Positions 9,110 through 19,149 are shown, numbered from the stretch's first letter. The stretch is DNA of 55,449 nt from Bacillota bacterium (GCA_029776205.1 JAKOTQ010000108.1:1-55449); one strand, 5' to 3'. The notes: a model not told the origin generated them from the sequence alone. Numbers and translations are program-made.

Positions 9110-10177
9110 ATGCTGGATAAATTGGCATCGGTAGAAGAAAAATATCATGAATTGAGCGCGCAATTGAGTGATCCTGCCATTATTGCCGACCAAGCTACCT
9201 ATCAACGGTTGGCCAAAGCTCATGCTTCATTATATGAATTGGTGGAAACCTATCAACAGTATCAACGGGTACTGGATGATCTGACAACGGCCAAGGAGAT
9301 GTTGCGGGAAGAGTCGGGAGATGCTGCCGCCATGCTCCGGGAAGAAATCCAGACGTTGGAGGATGAAGAAAAACGTTTGGCGGAACGATTGAAGATACTT
9401 TTATTACCCAAAGATCCCAACGATGAAAAAAACGTGGTTGTGGAGATTCGGGCCGGAACCGGAGGCGAAGAAGCGGCACTTTTTGCAGGTGATTTGTTCC
9501 GGATGTATACCCGTTATGCTGAAAGTAAAGGATGGAAAGTGGAGCTGTTAAGTGCCAGTGAATCGGATTTGGGAGGATTTAAAGAAATTATCTTTACAAT
9601 AGAGGGAAATGGAGTTTACAGTCGTTTGAAGTTTGAAAGCGGTGTCCACCGGGTACAGCGGGTTCCGGAAACGGAAGCCGGAGGCCGGATCCATACGTCT
9701 GCAGCAACGGTGGCTATCTTGGTCGAAGCGGAAGAAGTGGATGTGGAGATCAATCCCAATGATATTCGGGTGGATGTATACCGTTCAACGGGCCACGGTG
9801 GACAAAGCGTCAATACGACGGATTCGGCAGTACGGATTACCCACTTGCCTACCGGTTTAGTGGTCACTTGTCAGGATGAGAAGTCCCAATTGAAGAACAG
9901 AGAGAAAGCGATGAAGGTATTGCGTGCCCGGTTACTCGATAAATTGCAAAGGGAGCAAATGGAAGAGCAGGCTCAGGCCAGAAAAAGCATGGTAGGGTCG
10001 GGAGACCGGAGTGAACGGATCCGTACCTATAATTTCCCCCAAAATCGGTTGACGGATCATCGGATAAATCTCACGTTATATCATCTGGACTCGATTATTG
10101 ACGGGAATCTGGATGAGGTGATTGAACCGTTAATTACCACGGATCAAGCGGAGCGGTTGAAAAATGTCGACCGATAA
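9110..10177 (+). CDS. prfA: Peptide chain release factor 1
   Basis: A 355-residue RF1, which ends translation at UAA and UAG. The GGQ motif that enters the peptidyl transferase centre is at residues 230-232 ([19 protein letters not shown]). The codon-reading P-x-T position is PET (in [15 protein letters not shown]), where E. coli has PAT. ATG 9110 follows GAGGGAG; GTG 9089 is an in-frame but poorer option. The end overlaps prmC by 14 bases, coupling RF1 to the enzyme that methylates its GGQ glutamine. Confidence 0.97.
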   Translation: MLDKLASVEEKYHELSAQLSDPAIIADQATYQRLAKAHASLYELVETYQQYQRVLDDLTTAKEMLREESGDAAAMLREEIQTLEDEEKRLAERLKILLLPKDPNDEKNVVVEIRAGTGGEEAALFAGDLFRMYTRYAESKGWKVELLSASESDLGGFKEIIFTIEGNGVYSRLKFESGVHRVQRVPETEAGGRIHTSAATVAILVEAEEVDVEINPNDIRVDVYRSTGHGGQSVNTTDSAVRITHLPTGLVVTCQDEKSQLKNREKAMKVLRARLLDKLQREQMEEQAQARKSMVGSGDRSERIRTYNFPQNRLTDHRINLTLYHLDSIIDGNLDEVIEPLITTDQAERLKNVDR

Positions 10178-11024
10178 GTGGACCATTGGGACGATTATTC
10201 AAAAAACAGTGCCGTATTTAGCTGGGAAAGGCATTCCCAATCCTAGACTGGAAGCTGATCTGATGCTGATGGCAGTTCTCGACCTGCCGCGGGTAAAGTT
10301 GTATTCCGATTGGGATCGGCCGTTGGAGCCTGCAGAAATTCAGGCTTACCGGGAAATTATTCTCCGCAGAGTGCAGGGAACCCCCTTGGCCTATCTTTCC
10401 GGAAAGAAAGCTTTTTTAAGTTGGGATTTTGAGGTAACTCCGGCAGTATTGATTCCACGGCCTGAAACGGAATTACTGGTGGAAGCGGTGGTGGACAGGT
10501 TCCAATCCTTCGAAGAACCGGTGGGCGTCGATGTGGGTACCGGAAGCGGTGTGATCGCCGTTTCCTTAGCTAAACTGCTTCCCGGGAGTACCTGGACAGC
10601 CCTGGATATTTCTGAGGATGCATTAGCGGTAGCTAAACGAAATGCCGATCGGCTGGGAGTAGCGGACAGGATTTGTTTTCGCCAAAGCGATTTGTTGACG
10701 GGAATGTTAGCTGAGGGAGTTGCTGTTGATGTCATCGTCTCCAATCCGCCATATATTCCCCGGGAAGATATTGCCACCCTACAACCGGAAGTGCGAAAAG
10801 AACCGATGCTGGCTTTGGATGGAGGCGTTGATGGGATGGAGATCTATCGACGGTTGATTCCCCAAGCCGCTCTCTGCCTTAAACCCGGCGGTATGCTTGC
10901 TTTGGAACATGGTTTTGGGCAGCAGGCTATGGTCGGCCGGATCTGTGAAGAGCATGGTTTTGAATGGGAGGGCCGTGCGGATCTCAGCGGGATCGATCGG
11001 ATCGTCATTGCCCATAAGCAATAG
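10164..11024 (+). CDS. prmC: Release factor glutamine N5-methyltransferase
   Basis: A 286-residue PrmC/HemK. An N-terminal helical domain (residues 1-85) precedes a SAM-binding Rossmann domain: [22 protein letters not shown] (motif I) and the catalytic SNPPYIP motif that holds the glutamine amide. It modifies the Gln of the GGQ motif in RF1 and RF2. Its ATG lies inside the end of prfA. Confidence 0.96.
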   Translation: MSTDKWTIGTIIQKTVPYLAGKGIPNPRLEADLMLMAVLDLPRVKLYSDWDRPLEPAEIQAYREIILRRVQGTPLAYLSGKKAFLSWDFEVTPAVLIPRPETELLVEAVVDRFQSFEEPVGVDVGTGSGVIAVSLAKLLPGSTWTALDISEDALAVAKRNADRLGVADRICFRQSDLLTGMLAEGVAVDVIVSNPPYIPREDIATLQPEVRKEPMLALDGGVDGMEIYRRLIPQAALCLKPGGMLALEHGFGQQAMVGRICEEHGFEWEGRADLSGIDRIVIAHKQ

Positions 11025-11040
11025 ATTATCTAAAGTTTGT

Positions 11041-11067
11041 AAAAAACTGGGTTTTCCAGTTTTTTTT
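11041..11067 (+). terminator. Terminator after prmC
   Basis: AAAAAACTGG and CCAGTTTTTT pair around a 5-base loop, followed by more T residues. Confidence 0.85.
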
Positions 11068-11142
11068 ATCTTCTAAGGTCCTTCTGTGAAGAGGAGAACC
11101 GGAGGTTATCGCGAATGGATGGTTATGAGGAAATGGGGTGGA

Positions 11143-12225
11143 ATGATGAGAAAACGGATAGTCCGGCTTTTGCTTTGGTTGGGGATTGCCCTCATGATCT
11201 GTGTGCCCGGAAGTTTGGCAAAATCCTACGGGACGAAAATCCTTTTTATTCAAAGTACGGACAGAGGAAAAAGTTTATACATATCCGATGCTGACGGGAG
11301 TGATCTTCACGAAATTCATTCTTCCAAGGAACTCCAAGTCTACCTCGAGAAAGGCCATCTGCTTTTTACTGCCGGGAATCAGGTGTATGAATATGATTGG
11401 AAAACCAAACAGAAAAGGCGCTGGGCTGTGTTTGAGGAGCCGGCCATTTACTTGTCGTTTATGCCTGATGAGCTTGACCAGGCTTTGGTGGTTGGTGTTT
11501 CACCTCTTCAAACCAATTATTATGTGCTTGACTTTACCGATGGCAATGTGCGTCGGATTCCTCCCGGATCATGGTCGGAGGATTCGGGATATGTTTCCAA
11601 GATAACCGTGCCTAGTGGTGATCAAGTCCGCAGCGCGACGGTTAAGAGGGTTTCATTGGGTCGTTTTGAGTTGGTCATCCGGGAAGGAAAAGAGGAACGG
11701 TGGGTTTTGCCCCGTTCGATGACGTTGTTGCCGGAAGCTCCCTTATGGTCACCGGACTCTCTGAAACTGGTTTTTTTTGCTAAACCATGGAATGAAGCAA
11801 GCGGATTCTATTCGTTGTATGTGTTGGATTGTTCTCAAGATAAACCCAGTTTGGAATTGGTTCACGAGGAGGTATTTCCCAAATACTTTTTCAATCGACC
11901 GGATTCTGGAGGATTTATTCCGGATTGGGATGTCAGCAGCAATTATCTGTATTTCAGTACATTACCTTACGGAGTTCCATCTCAGAGTAATGTGATGCGG
12001 TATGACTTGAAAAATCACCGTTCAACGGTTTTGTTTCATCATCCATCCGAAAATTACTATCCGAAAATCGATCCGTCTGGAACGGAACTTTTATTTCTTT
12101 CCAACCGGGAAGGCGACCGGTTTCAATTGTATCGGATCAAAGCTCCTTGGACAGAAGCTGTTCGCGTTTCCCCGTCCGAAGGTTTTACAGAATGGGCCCG
12201 ATGGTATAGTCCTCCTGAGGGTTGA
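11143..12225 (+). CDS. Exported TolB-like / PD40 propeller protein
   Basis: A 360-residue protein with a signal peptide (MMRKRIV, a hydrophobic core, then SLAKS) and repeats such as SLYISDADGSDLHEI, PLWSPDSLKLVFF and YYPKIDPSGTELLFLSNREG, which resemble the blades of TolB/PD40 beta-propellers. It is probably outside the cytoplasmic membrane. The partner is unknown. The start is uncertain: ATG 11143 gives the cleanest signal peptide, while ATG 11119 is nearer to GGAGG at 11101. Terminators flank it, so it is a single-gene unit. Confidence 0.6.
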   Translation: MMRKRIVRLLLWLGIALMICVPGSLAKSYGTKILFIQSTDRGKSLYISDADGSDLHEIHSSKELQVYLEKGHLLFTAGNQVYEYDWKTKQKRRWAVFEEPAIYLSFMPDELDQALVVGVSPLQTNYYVLDFTDGNVRRIPPGSWSEDSGYVSKITVPSGDQVRSATVKRVSLGRFELVIREGKEERWVLPRSMTLLPEAPLWSPDSLKLVFFAKPWNEASGFYSLYVLDCSQDKPSLELVHEEVFPKYFFNRPDSGGFIPDWDVSSNYLYFSTLPYGVPSQSNVMRYDLKNHRSTVLFHHPSENYYPKIDPSGTELLFLSNREGDRFQLYRIKAPWTEAVRVSPSEGFTEWARWYSPPEG

Positions 12226-12270
12226 GAAGGCTTCGAGCGGATAATTTAATAGGGTTTAGTCATAAGATAT

Positions 12271-12307
12271 ACCGGAAGTGCTTAAATAAGGCTTCCGGTT
12301 CTTTATT
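12271..12307 (+). terminator. Terminator after the propeller gene
   Basis: ACCGGAAG (12271-12278) pairs with CTTCCGGT (12292-12299) and is followed by TCTTTATT. Confidence 0.75.
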
Positions 12308-12379
12308 GTGTGAAATATGGCATAACAGTCAAAAAGCAGGGGAGACTAAAACTATCCCAACAATTAAGGAGGAGTCATT

Positions 12380-12610
12380 ATGAGTGACATTACCGTTTAT
12401 ACAACTCCAACTTGTCCGTGGTGTACGCGGCTAAAGAATTACTTGAAGGAAAAGGGCGTTGATTTCCATGAAGTCGACGTGTCGACGGATTATGATTCAG
12501 CCATGAAAATGGTGGATCTGACCGGACAGCGTAGTGTGCCGGTATTAGCTAAGGGAGGACAATATGTGGTCGGTTTTAATCCGGAACAAATTGACCGCAT
12601 TTTACAATAA
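12380..12610 (+). CDS. Glutaredoxin-like / NrdH-type redoxin
   Basis: A 76-residue thioredoxin-fold protein with the active site CPWC at residues 12-15 and the glutaredoxin signature SVPVL (cis-Pro) near residue 54. Its length fits NrdH and the small glutaredoxin-like proteins of Clostridia. The thioredoxin reductase gene follows after 18 bases, which suggests it is reduced by that enzyme rather than by glutathione. AAGGAGGAG precedes ATG 12380. Confidence 0.9.
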   Translation: MSDITVYTTPTCPWCTRLKNYLKEKGVDFHEVDVSTDYDSAMKMVDLTGQRSVPVLAKGGQYVVGFNPEQIDRILQ

Positions 12611-12628
12611 TAGCGTCAGGGGGCAGTG

Positions 12629-13561
12629 ATGGAAGTTTACGATCTGGTGATTATTGGGGCCGGTCCGGCAGGGATGACTGCCGGTGTGTTTGCAATTCGG
12701 AAGGGATTAAAAACCGTAATCGTCAGTGAAGATATCGGGGGTCAGGTCAATATGACCAGCGATATTGAAAACTATATGGGTTTTCAGGAGATCGACGGCC
12801 AGGCGCTGGTAGAAAAGTTTGAAGCTCAGGTCAAGGAATATCAACTGACGGAGAAACTTATGGCAGTTCGTAGCCTGAAAAAGGAAGGGAATTTGTTTTA
12901 TATCCGGACCCAATCGGATGAAACGATCGTTGGAAGAGCTGTGATCATTTGCTCTGGGAAAAAGCCAAAAACCCTTAATGTCCCCGGCGAAGAAGAGTTC
13001 CGTAATAAAGGGGTCAGTTATTGTTCTACATGTGACGGCCCGTTGTTTCGCGGTGTTCCGGTAGCTGTTGTCGGCGGAGGAAACTCGGCAGTCAAGGCTG
13101 CTTTGGATTTAGCCAATTATGCTACGGAAATCCATTTATTTGCCTTATCTAAGCTAACTGCTGATGCGATCTTAGTCGAACGGTTGCAGCGCGAGCCGAA
13201 AATTAAGGTATATCCCGGTCATACTGTGGTGGAGATCAAAGGCAGCCAAGTGGTGGAACGGGTAACGGTGGAGCGGGTGGCGTCCAAAGAGAGGTTTGAC
13301 ATCCCGGTTCAGGGTGTATTTATAGAAATCGGTCTGATTCCGAATACGGATTTTGTCGACGATACGGTGGAACGCAATGAATTACAGGAGATAAAGATCG
13401 ATTGTTTGTGCCGGACCAATATTCCCGGATTGTTTGCTGCTGGGGATGTCTCTTCAGTGCCGGAAAAACAAATCATTATAGCAGCTGGCGAAGGAGCTAA
13501 AGCAGCGATTCAGGCATGGGACTATCTCCTCAATCTTCCGGACTCTCCCATGAAGGGTTGA
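12629..13561 (+). CDS. trxB: Thioredoxin reductase-like flavoprotein
   Basis: A 310-residue FAD/NAD(P)H-dependent disulfide reductase: FAD-binding GAGPAGMTAG (near residue 10), redox pair CSTC at residues 132-135, NADPH-binding VVGGGNSAVKAA, and the second FAD contact LFAAGDVSS. It probably reduces the small redoxin encoded just upstream. ATG 12629 is chosen (AGGGGG upstream); GTG 12626 is adjacent. The gene ends at its own terminator. Confidence 0.92.
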   Translation: MEVYDLVIIGAGPAGMTAGVFAIRKGLKTVIVSEDIGGQVNMTSDIENYMGFQEIDGQALVEKFEAQVKEYQLTEKLMAVRSLKKEGNLFYIRTQSDETIVGRAVIICSGKKPKTLNVPGEEEFRNKGVSYCSTCDGPLFRGVPVAVVGGGNSAVKAALDLANYATEIHLFALSKLTADAILVERLQREPKIKVYPGHTVVEIKGSQVVERVTVERVASKERFDIPVQGVFIEIGLIPNTDFVDDTVERNELQEIKIDCLCRTNIPGLFAAGDVSSVPEKQIIIAAGEGAKAAIQAWDYLLNLPDSPMKG

Positions 13562-13580
13562 AGGTGGTTGGTGGAGTTTA

Positions 13581-13611
13581 ACGGCCCGATAGGGTCGTTT
13601 TCTTTTTTTTT
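13581..13611 (+). terminator. Terminator after trxB
   Basis: ACGGCCC and GGGTCGT pair around GATA, followed by TTTTC and a run of eight or more T. Confidence 0.85.
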
Positions 13612-13705
13612 AAGTCTCAGAAGGAGGAATTTAAGGGATATAGCCCGAAAAATTAGTTATTGAAACGTATAGATAATTCCAGGATGGAATGGGAGGATAG
13701 TATTG

Positions 13706-15184
13706 ATGAGTAGTCAGGTGAAAACCTCAATTTTCAATGTTACCGAGTATGGAGCGGTACCGGATGGTCAGACTTTATCTACAAAAGCATTTGCAGCAGC
13801 TATCGAGGCAGCTGCCAGTCAGGGAGGCGGAACGGTTTATGTTCCGGCCGGTGTTTATCTGACCGGTCCGATTGTATTAAAGAGTCATATCAATCTGCAT
13901 TTGGATTCCGGAGCGATTATACGATTCAGTCAAAATATCGCTGATTATCCCCTGGTTAACTCCCGTTGGGAAGGGGTGGACCGTTTAGTCTATTCGCCGA
14001 TGATCTTCGGAGAAGATTTGGAGAATATTTCGGTAACTGGCCGAGGGATTTTGGATGGTCAGGGTGAATTTTGGTGGAAGGAGTTTCGTGCAAAGAATCT
14101 TGAATATCCCCGTCCCCGCTTGATCAGTTTCAGCCGGTCCAAAAATGTGTTAATTGAAGGGCTTACAATGATTAATTCTCCGGCTTGGACCATCAATCCG
14201 ATTAATTGCCAGAATCTGACGGTCGATAAAATCACGATTAAAAACCCGGCGGATTCGCCTAACACTGACGGTATTAATCCGGAGTCTTGTCAAAATGTAC
14301 ATATCTCCAACTGCCATGTGGATGTGGGAGATGATTGTATTACTCTCAAGTCCGGTACTGAAGAATGTTCGGAACGAATCCCCTGTGAGAATATTACCAT
14401 CACTAACTGTACCATGGTCCATGGCCACGGTGGAGTGGTGATCGGCAGTGAGATGAGCGGCGGTGTCCGGAATGTGGTCATCTCTAACTGTGTTTTTGAA
14501 GGAACCGACCGGGGAATTCGTTTGAAAACCCGTCGGGGCCGCGGCGGATTGGTTGAGGATATTCGGGTTACCAATATTATTATGAAGAGTGTGATTACGC
14601 CCTTTGTTATGGGTATGTACTATTTCTGCGGACCTGGAGGCAAAGAGGAATTTGTCTGGGATAAAAATCCCCGGCCAGTGGATGAAAAGACGCCGATCTT
14701 CCGGAGATTGCATTTCAGCAACATTACAGCAAGAGAGGTAGCGGCATCCGCAGGATTCTTCTATGGTTTACCTGAGATGCCTATTGAAGATATTACGTTC
14801 GATAATATCTCGGTTCATTTGGCGGACGATCCGGAACCGGCAGTGCCGTCCATGATGAGTTTTCTGGAGCCTATGGCAAAGCATGGTTTCTTCTGCTGCA
14901 ATGTAAAGAATATTTCTTTCAACAATGTCCAGGTCATCGGTAATGTAGGCCCGGCTTTTGAAGCTAAGAGCTGTGATAATGTGGAATTTTCCCGGTGTTC
15001 AATGATCAATGGACCGGCCGATCAACCGGTCATCCAAATGACTAAAGTAACTCGGGGTTTTGTTCAGGGATGCCAGGTTTCCGCTGATGCACCGGTCTTC
15101 TTGGAGTTGAACGAAATGGACCGGGATGATGTGGAATTGGCCGGAAACCGGGTGAAACCGGAGCAGATTCGGATCAATAAATAA
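13706..15184 (+). CDS. Glycoside hydrolase family 28 (polygalacturonase-like)
   Basis: A 492-residue right-handed beta-helix enzyme that hydrolyses alpha-galacturonic linkages of pectin. Family motifs are in order: NTDG (residues 186-189, Asp188), GDD (Asp209, Asp210), GHGG (His241) and RGIRLKTRRG. It starts without a signal peptide, so it probably acts in the cytoplasm on imported oligogalacturonides, as exo-acting members do. GGGAGGA lies 8 bases before ATG 13706. With PL10 (about 16.9 kb) and GH105 (18.0 kb) it forms a pectin-use locus; no sugar transporter is present in the window. Confidence 0.93.
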   Translation: MSSQVKTSIFNVTEYGAVPDGQTLSTKAFAAAIEAAASQGGGTVYVPAGVYLTGPIVLKSHINLHLDSGAIIRFSQNIADYPLVNSRWEGVDRLVYSPMIFGEDLENISVTGRGILDGQGEFWWKEFRAKNLEYPRPRLISFSRSKNVLIEGLTMINSPAWTINPINCQNLTVDKITIKNPADSPNTDGINPESCQNVHISNCHVDVGDDCITLKSGTEECSERIPCENITITNCTMVHGHGGVVIGSEMSGGVRNVVISNCVFEGTDRGIRLKTRRGRGGLVEDIRVTNIIMKSVITPFVMGMYYFCGPGGKEEFVWDKNPRPVDEKTPIFRRLHFSNITAREVAASAGFFYGLPEMPIEDITFDNISVHLADDPEPAVPSMMSFLEPMAKHGFFCCNVKNISFNNVQVIGNVGPAFEAKSCDNVEFSRCSMINGPADQPVIQMTKVTRGFVQGCQVSADAPVFLELNEMDRDDVELAGNRVKPEQIRINK

Positions 15185-15204
15185 AATTTAGATGCTGGGT
15201 ATGG

Positions 15205-15358
15205 GTTGGAGACAGGAGTTAGGAGACAGTAGACAGGAGTACTAAGAATAAACAAGGGAAGAAGGATACCGGGTATTAGCTGCTGAGTAAAGGAAAGGAC
15301 GCAGATGTGTTTTTGCCAAACGTATAACTTAGTATCTGGAATCCAAAACCTAGAACCT
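15205..15358. repeat. Degenerate heptad array 3
   Basis: Exact-register units GACAGGA (15211), GTTAGGA (15218), GACAGTA (15225) and GACAGGA (15232), then less regular sequence, then ACCTAGA and ACCTATC near 15350. It fills most of the gap between GH28 and the bidirectional terminator. Confidence 0.65.
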
Positions 15359-15376
15359 ATCTATCAAGTGATGAAG

Positions 15377-15403
15377 AAACCGCCGAAATTTCGGCGGTTT
15401 TTA
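15377..15403 (+). terminator. Bidirectional terminator between GH28 and MATE genes
   Basis: A perfect 24-base palindrome of AAACCGCCGAAA and its complement, followed by TTTTT on the plus strand and a shorter T-rich stretch on the minus strand. It sits between the convergent GH28 and MATE genes and can serve both. Confidence 0.85.
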
Positions 15404-16789
15404 AATTTGCTCAGAAGAAAGCTGAGGATGGGTTAGGTTATGAATCCATCGTTTGGAATAAAGTCGAATGATTCCAAGGATAAATTTGAAACATTCTTCG
15501 GAGGCCGTCATCAAATAGACCCATTGAGCCGGGAATTTCCAAACCAGACCGCTCACGAAAACCAAAGGAACGGCGATCAGCCAGAGCCCGGCTGTATCAA
15601 TGATTAAACTGAAACGAGTGTCGCCGCCACTCCGGAGAATGCCGACGATTAAAATTAAATTAAAGATGCGGACTGGAATGGTCATGGCAAAGATAGTGAT
15701 GATAGCAGCGGTTAAATTTAAAACGTCTTTATCCACTTGGTAAAAGGAAAGCATCCAAGGAATTGAGATCATCAGTAGAATGGTGATGATGATGCCGATG
15801 GAAGGCCCCAAGAGAGAAAAGCGTTTTACGTATCGAAAGGCAGTCTCGTTGTCGCCGGCTCCGATCTTATGCCCGACCATTACGGCACAGGCTTGGGCCA
15901 TACCAAAGAAAAGAACCATGGCAATGCGTTCGACTGTGGCGGAGATATTAATGGCAGCGATGATTTCAGTGCCCATCCGGGCATAAACTGCGGTGTACAT
16001 GGTAACGCCGCCAGCCCAGAGAGATTCGTTTAAAATCACCGGGATGGTTGTTTGAAAGAATTTTTTCACAAACGACGCTGAAAATGCCGTTAACTGAGAC
16101 CAGGAAGCTGCCGGAACCAGGTTGTAACGGTATACTGTTATTAAAATGGCGGCGGTTTCGACCAGGCGGGCGATGACTGTAGCAACGGCGGCGCCGTTGA
16201 CTTCCAGTCTAGGTAAGCCCCAATTACCATAAATCAAGAGATAATTTAGGAATGTATTGCTCAGAATGGCGATCCCATTGATTTTCAGCGGGAGAATGAC
16301 CTGACCGGTACTGCGTAGAACCGAGGCGTAGGCAAAAGAAACCATCGTTGGAATGTAACTGACGGCGACAATTTTAAGGTAACCGCTTCCTAAGGCGATG
16401 ACGTTAGGATCTGCGGTGAAAAAGCGGAGTAGCGTTTCCGGGATGGCATATGAAAGTCCGGTAAAGATCAGGGTGACGGCCAGACCAGAGACCAGACTGA
16501 TTCCCTGGACGCGGTGGATGTTCGTCAGGTCGTTTTTACCCCAGTATTGGGCGGTGAAAATAGCGGCACCGCTATTAATGCCGAATAAAAAAAGGTTGAA
16601 CAAAAAAAAGACCTGATTGGCCAATCCTACGGCTGCGATTTCCTTATGGCCAAGCTGGCCGATCATGATGGTGTCGATCATATTCAGGGATGATGCTACC
16701 AGGTTTTGCAGGGCAATGGGTATTGCCAAAGCGATCAAGGTCTTATAAAAATGGGTGTCAATCGATGGTTTCCAGATCATAGATTTCAT
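15401..16789 (-). CDS. MATE family multidrug/cation exporter
   Basis: A 462-residue membrane antiporter with about 12 hydrophobic segments and the MATE signatures IPIALQNLVASSLNMID and MIGQLG in the first helices. It exports toxic compounds using Na+ or H+. ATG 16789 (MKSMIWKPS) is chosen because GGAG lies 6 bases before it; the longer frame from 16822 has no binding site. It is the only minus-strand gene between 1 kb and the window end, and it splits the pectin genes. Confidence 0.93.
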   Translation of the reverse strand: MKSMIWKPSIDTHFYKTLIALAIPIALQNLVASSLNMIDTIMIGQLGHKEIAAVGLANQVFFLFNLFLFGINSGAAIFTAQYWGKNDLTNIHRVQGISLVSGLAVTLIFTGLSYAIPETLLRFFTADPNVIALGSGYLKIVAVSYIPTMVSFAYASVLRSTGQVILPLKINGIAILSNTFLNYLLIYGNWGLPRLEVNGAAVATVIARLVETAAILITVYRYNLVPAASWSQLTAFSASFVKKFFQTTIPVILNESLWAGGVTMYTAVYARMGTEIIAAINISATVERIAMVLFFGMAQACAVMVGHKIGAGDNETAFRYVKRFSLLGPSIGIIITILLMISIPWMLSFYQVDKDVLNLTAAIITIFAMTIPVRIFNLILIVGILRSGGDTRFSLIIDTAGLWLIAVPLVFVSGLVWKFPAQWVYLMTASEECFKFILGIIRLYSKRWIHNLTHPQLSSEQI

Positions 16790-16872
16790 GTCAAGCTCCG
16801 TAAGTGATGAGTGTCGCCCCATGCAGTCTGAGGTTCCAAGATGGGAAGGTGATGAGGATTATTTGAACAGGA

Positions 16873-17947
16873 ATGAGCTTTTGCCAGTGTCTCCAGGGTC
16901 CCCCAGAAATCTGTTTTTGGGACATATTACTATAAATCATTGGCGGAAGTCAAGGAATTTCTTCGTGAAGCTATCCGCGTTGGTGACAATGTTTTGGCTT
17001 ATCAATATGATACCGGTGGATGGTATAAAAATATTGATATGGCGGCCGAACTCAGACCGGAAGATCTCCGTATGATTCAGATGAATAAAAAGAACCGGAC
17101 TGAATCGACGATTGACAATGATGCTACGACGACACAAATTCGTTATCTGGCTAAAGTCTATAGTGCAACCAAGCTGGAGCGTTTTAAAGAAGGTTTCCTG
17201 AAAGGAATGAAATTTATCTTTGACGCCCAGTATGATAATGGCGGATGGCCTCAATATTATCCGGAACATACTGAAGATTATTACAAACGGATTACTTACA
17301 ATGACGGAGCGATGAATCAGGTGCTGATGTTGCTGGCTGATGTCGCTAAAGGTCAGAATGAGTTCCAGTTTGTTACTGCAGAAATGCGGGCTCGCGCTAA
17401 AAAAGCCTTCGATAAGGGTATTGAGTGCATTCTCAAGACTCAAATTCGGGTAAACGGCAAGTTGACCGCCTGGGGGGCCCAACATGATGAAAAGACCTTA
17501 AAACCTGCTGAAGCAAGGGCCTATGAAAAGGTCTCCATCGCCAGTCTGGAAAGCGCTGGAATCGTGAAGTTGTTAATGAGCATTGAAAATCCTTCACCTG
17601 AAATTATTACAGCGATTCAGAGTGCTGTGGAATGGTTTGATTCTGTCAAGTTGCTCGGAGTTGAAGTACGCCGAAAAGAGGATCCGAAACTTGACAAAGG
17701 TTATGACATGGTTGTAGTTCAAAATCCGTCGGCGGCTCCGATTTGGGCCCGTTTCTATGAGATTGGAACCAACCGTCCGATCTTCTGCGGCCGGGATGGC
17801 ATTGTGAAATATTCGTTGGCTGAGATTGAGCATGAACGCCGAATCGGTTATTCCTGGTACAATTATGCTCCGGGGAACATTATCGTCAATGAATATCCCA
17901 AATGGCAGCAAAAATGGGCTCCAAATCATAATGTGCTGAAGAAGTAA
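16873..17947 (+). CDS. Pectate lyase family 10 (PL10), start damaged or unclear
   Basis: The body is a PL10 pectate lyase that cleaves polygalacturonate by beta-elimination: GGWYKNIDM, STIDNDATTTQIRYLAKVY, AQYDNGGWPQYYP and ITYNDGAM are conserved blocks. The frame is open from 16877, right after TGA 16874, and reads AFASVSR then VFGTYYKSLAEVKEF with no ATG or GTG; the first possible start is TTG 16940, which has no binding site. ATG 16873 in the next frame would join after a one-base slip at the CCCCC run (16900-16904). The N-terminus may thus be truncated, frameshifted, or started at TTG 16940 (335 residues). The coordinates given assume the slipped form. Confidence 0.8.
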
Positions 17948-17975
17948 TCAAAATTATAGTAAAAAATAATCAATG

Positions 17976-18001
17976 AAAGGAGGAGATACTTCTCCTCCTT
18001 T
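17976..18001 (+). terminator. Perfect hairpin between PL10 and GH105
   Basis: AAAGGAGGAGA (17976-17986) and its exact complement TCTCCTCCTTT (17991-18001) with loop TACT. The arms are the consensus Shine-Dalgarno and anti-Shine-Dalgarno sequences. There is no T-run after it, so it could be a weak terminator, a processing or stability hairpin, or a translational control element before GH105 (ATG 18043). Confidence 0.6.
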
Positions 18002-18042
18002 CCAACTTCTATTATGAAAACTGATTCGGGGAGAGGAATTGG

Positions 18043-19149
18043 ATGCAATCGAAAATATCACCATTAGCAATGGCCGTTAAAACAGTTGATTCCGTCATGC
18101 AGCGTCATCCGGTGTTGATGGAGAATTGGCACTATGAAGTTGGGGTTATGCTCAAAGCAGTGGAATTCGTTTGGAAGAAAACCGGTAATCAGGCATATTT
18201 CGATTATCTCAAGAAAAATGTGGACTATTTTGTGGAGGATAATGGGAATATCCGTACGTATACGGTGACCGAGTTTAATTTGGATCAAATCAATACCGGT
18301 AAAGCCGTATTAACGGTTTTTCGCGAAACCGGTGAAGTAAAATACAAAAAAGCTGCGGATACTTTGCGGGAACAATTGAAAAAACATCCCCGAACCAGTG
18401 AGGGAGGTTTTTGGCATAAGCAAATTTATCCTTCACAAATGTGGTTAGACGGCATTTATATGCAGGCGCCTTTTTATGCGGAATATGCCAGCCTTTTTAA
18501 TGAACCGAAGGCTTATCAAGATATTGCCAATCAATTTGAGTTGTTATTTAAACATGCCAGGGATCCAAAAACCGGCTTGCTCTATCATGCTTGGAACGAA
18601 GATAAAGCCCAACAATGGGCCAATCCTGAAACCGGTTGTTCGCCGCATTTTTGGGGACGGGCCATGGGTTGGTATATGATGGCGTTAGTCGATACCCTAG
18701 ATTTCATTCCGGTTTCTGCTGAACGGGATCGCTTAATCGATATTTTACAGCAGTTGACCAAAGCGGTATTAGGTGTTCAGGATCGCCAGAACGGTTTGTG
18801 GTATCAGGTATTGGATCGGGGCGGCGATCCGGGGAACTATGTGGAAGCATCGGCTTCTTCCATGTTTGTTTATGCATTGCTCAAAGGGTTGAACCGTGGT
18901 TATCTGGATGAATCGATGCGTGAAGCGGTCCAGCGGGGTTATAACGGTATTATGGAACATTTCGTTGAAATCGGAGCGGATGGCCATGTGCATTTAAACG
19001 GCATTTGCAGTATGGCCGGTTTGGGAAAATATAAAGAAAATATGGAATATCGGGATGGCTCCTATGAGTATTATATTAGCGAGCCGGTGGTCGCTGATGA
19101 TTATAAAGGCGTTGGCCCGTTCATCATGGCTTGCACCGAATGTAAATAA
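18043..19149 (+). CDS. Glycoside hydrolase family 105 (unsaturated uronyl hydrolase)
   Basis: A 368-residue (alpha/alpha)6-barrel enzyme like YteR/YesR, which removes the unsaturated uronic acid left by pectate and rhamnogalacturonan lyases. MWLDGIYMQAPFYAEY carries the catalytic Asp136; HAWNED, WGRAMGWYMMALVD and the late SMAGLG region are family blocks. There is no signal peptide, so it is cytoplasmic. It would act on the products of the PL10 lyase encoded just upstream. GAGAGGA precedes ATG 18043. Confidence 0.93.
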   Translation: MQSKISPLAMAVKTVDSVMQRHPVLMENWHYEVGVMLKAVEFVWKKTGNQAYFDYLKKNVDYFVEDNGNIRTYTVTEFNLDQINTGKAVLTVFRETGEVKYKKAADTLREQLKKHPRTSEGGFWHKQIYPSQMWLDGIYMQAPFYAEYASLFNEPKAYQDIANQFELLFKHARDPKTGLLYHAWNEDKAQQWANPETGCSPHFWGRAMGWYMMALVDTLDFIPVSAERDRLIDILQQLTKAVLGVQDRQNGLWYQVLDRGGDPGNYVEASASSMFVYALLKGLNRGYLDESMREAVQRGYNGIMEHFVEIGADGHVHLNGICSMAGLGKYKENMEYRDGSYEYYISEPVVADDYKGVGPFIMACTECK

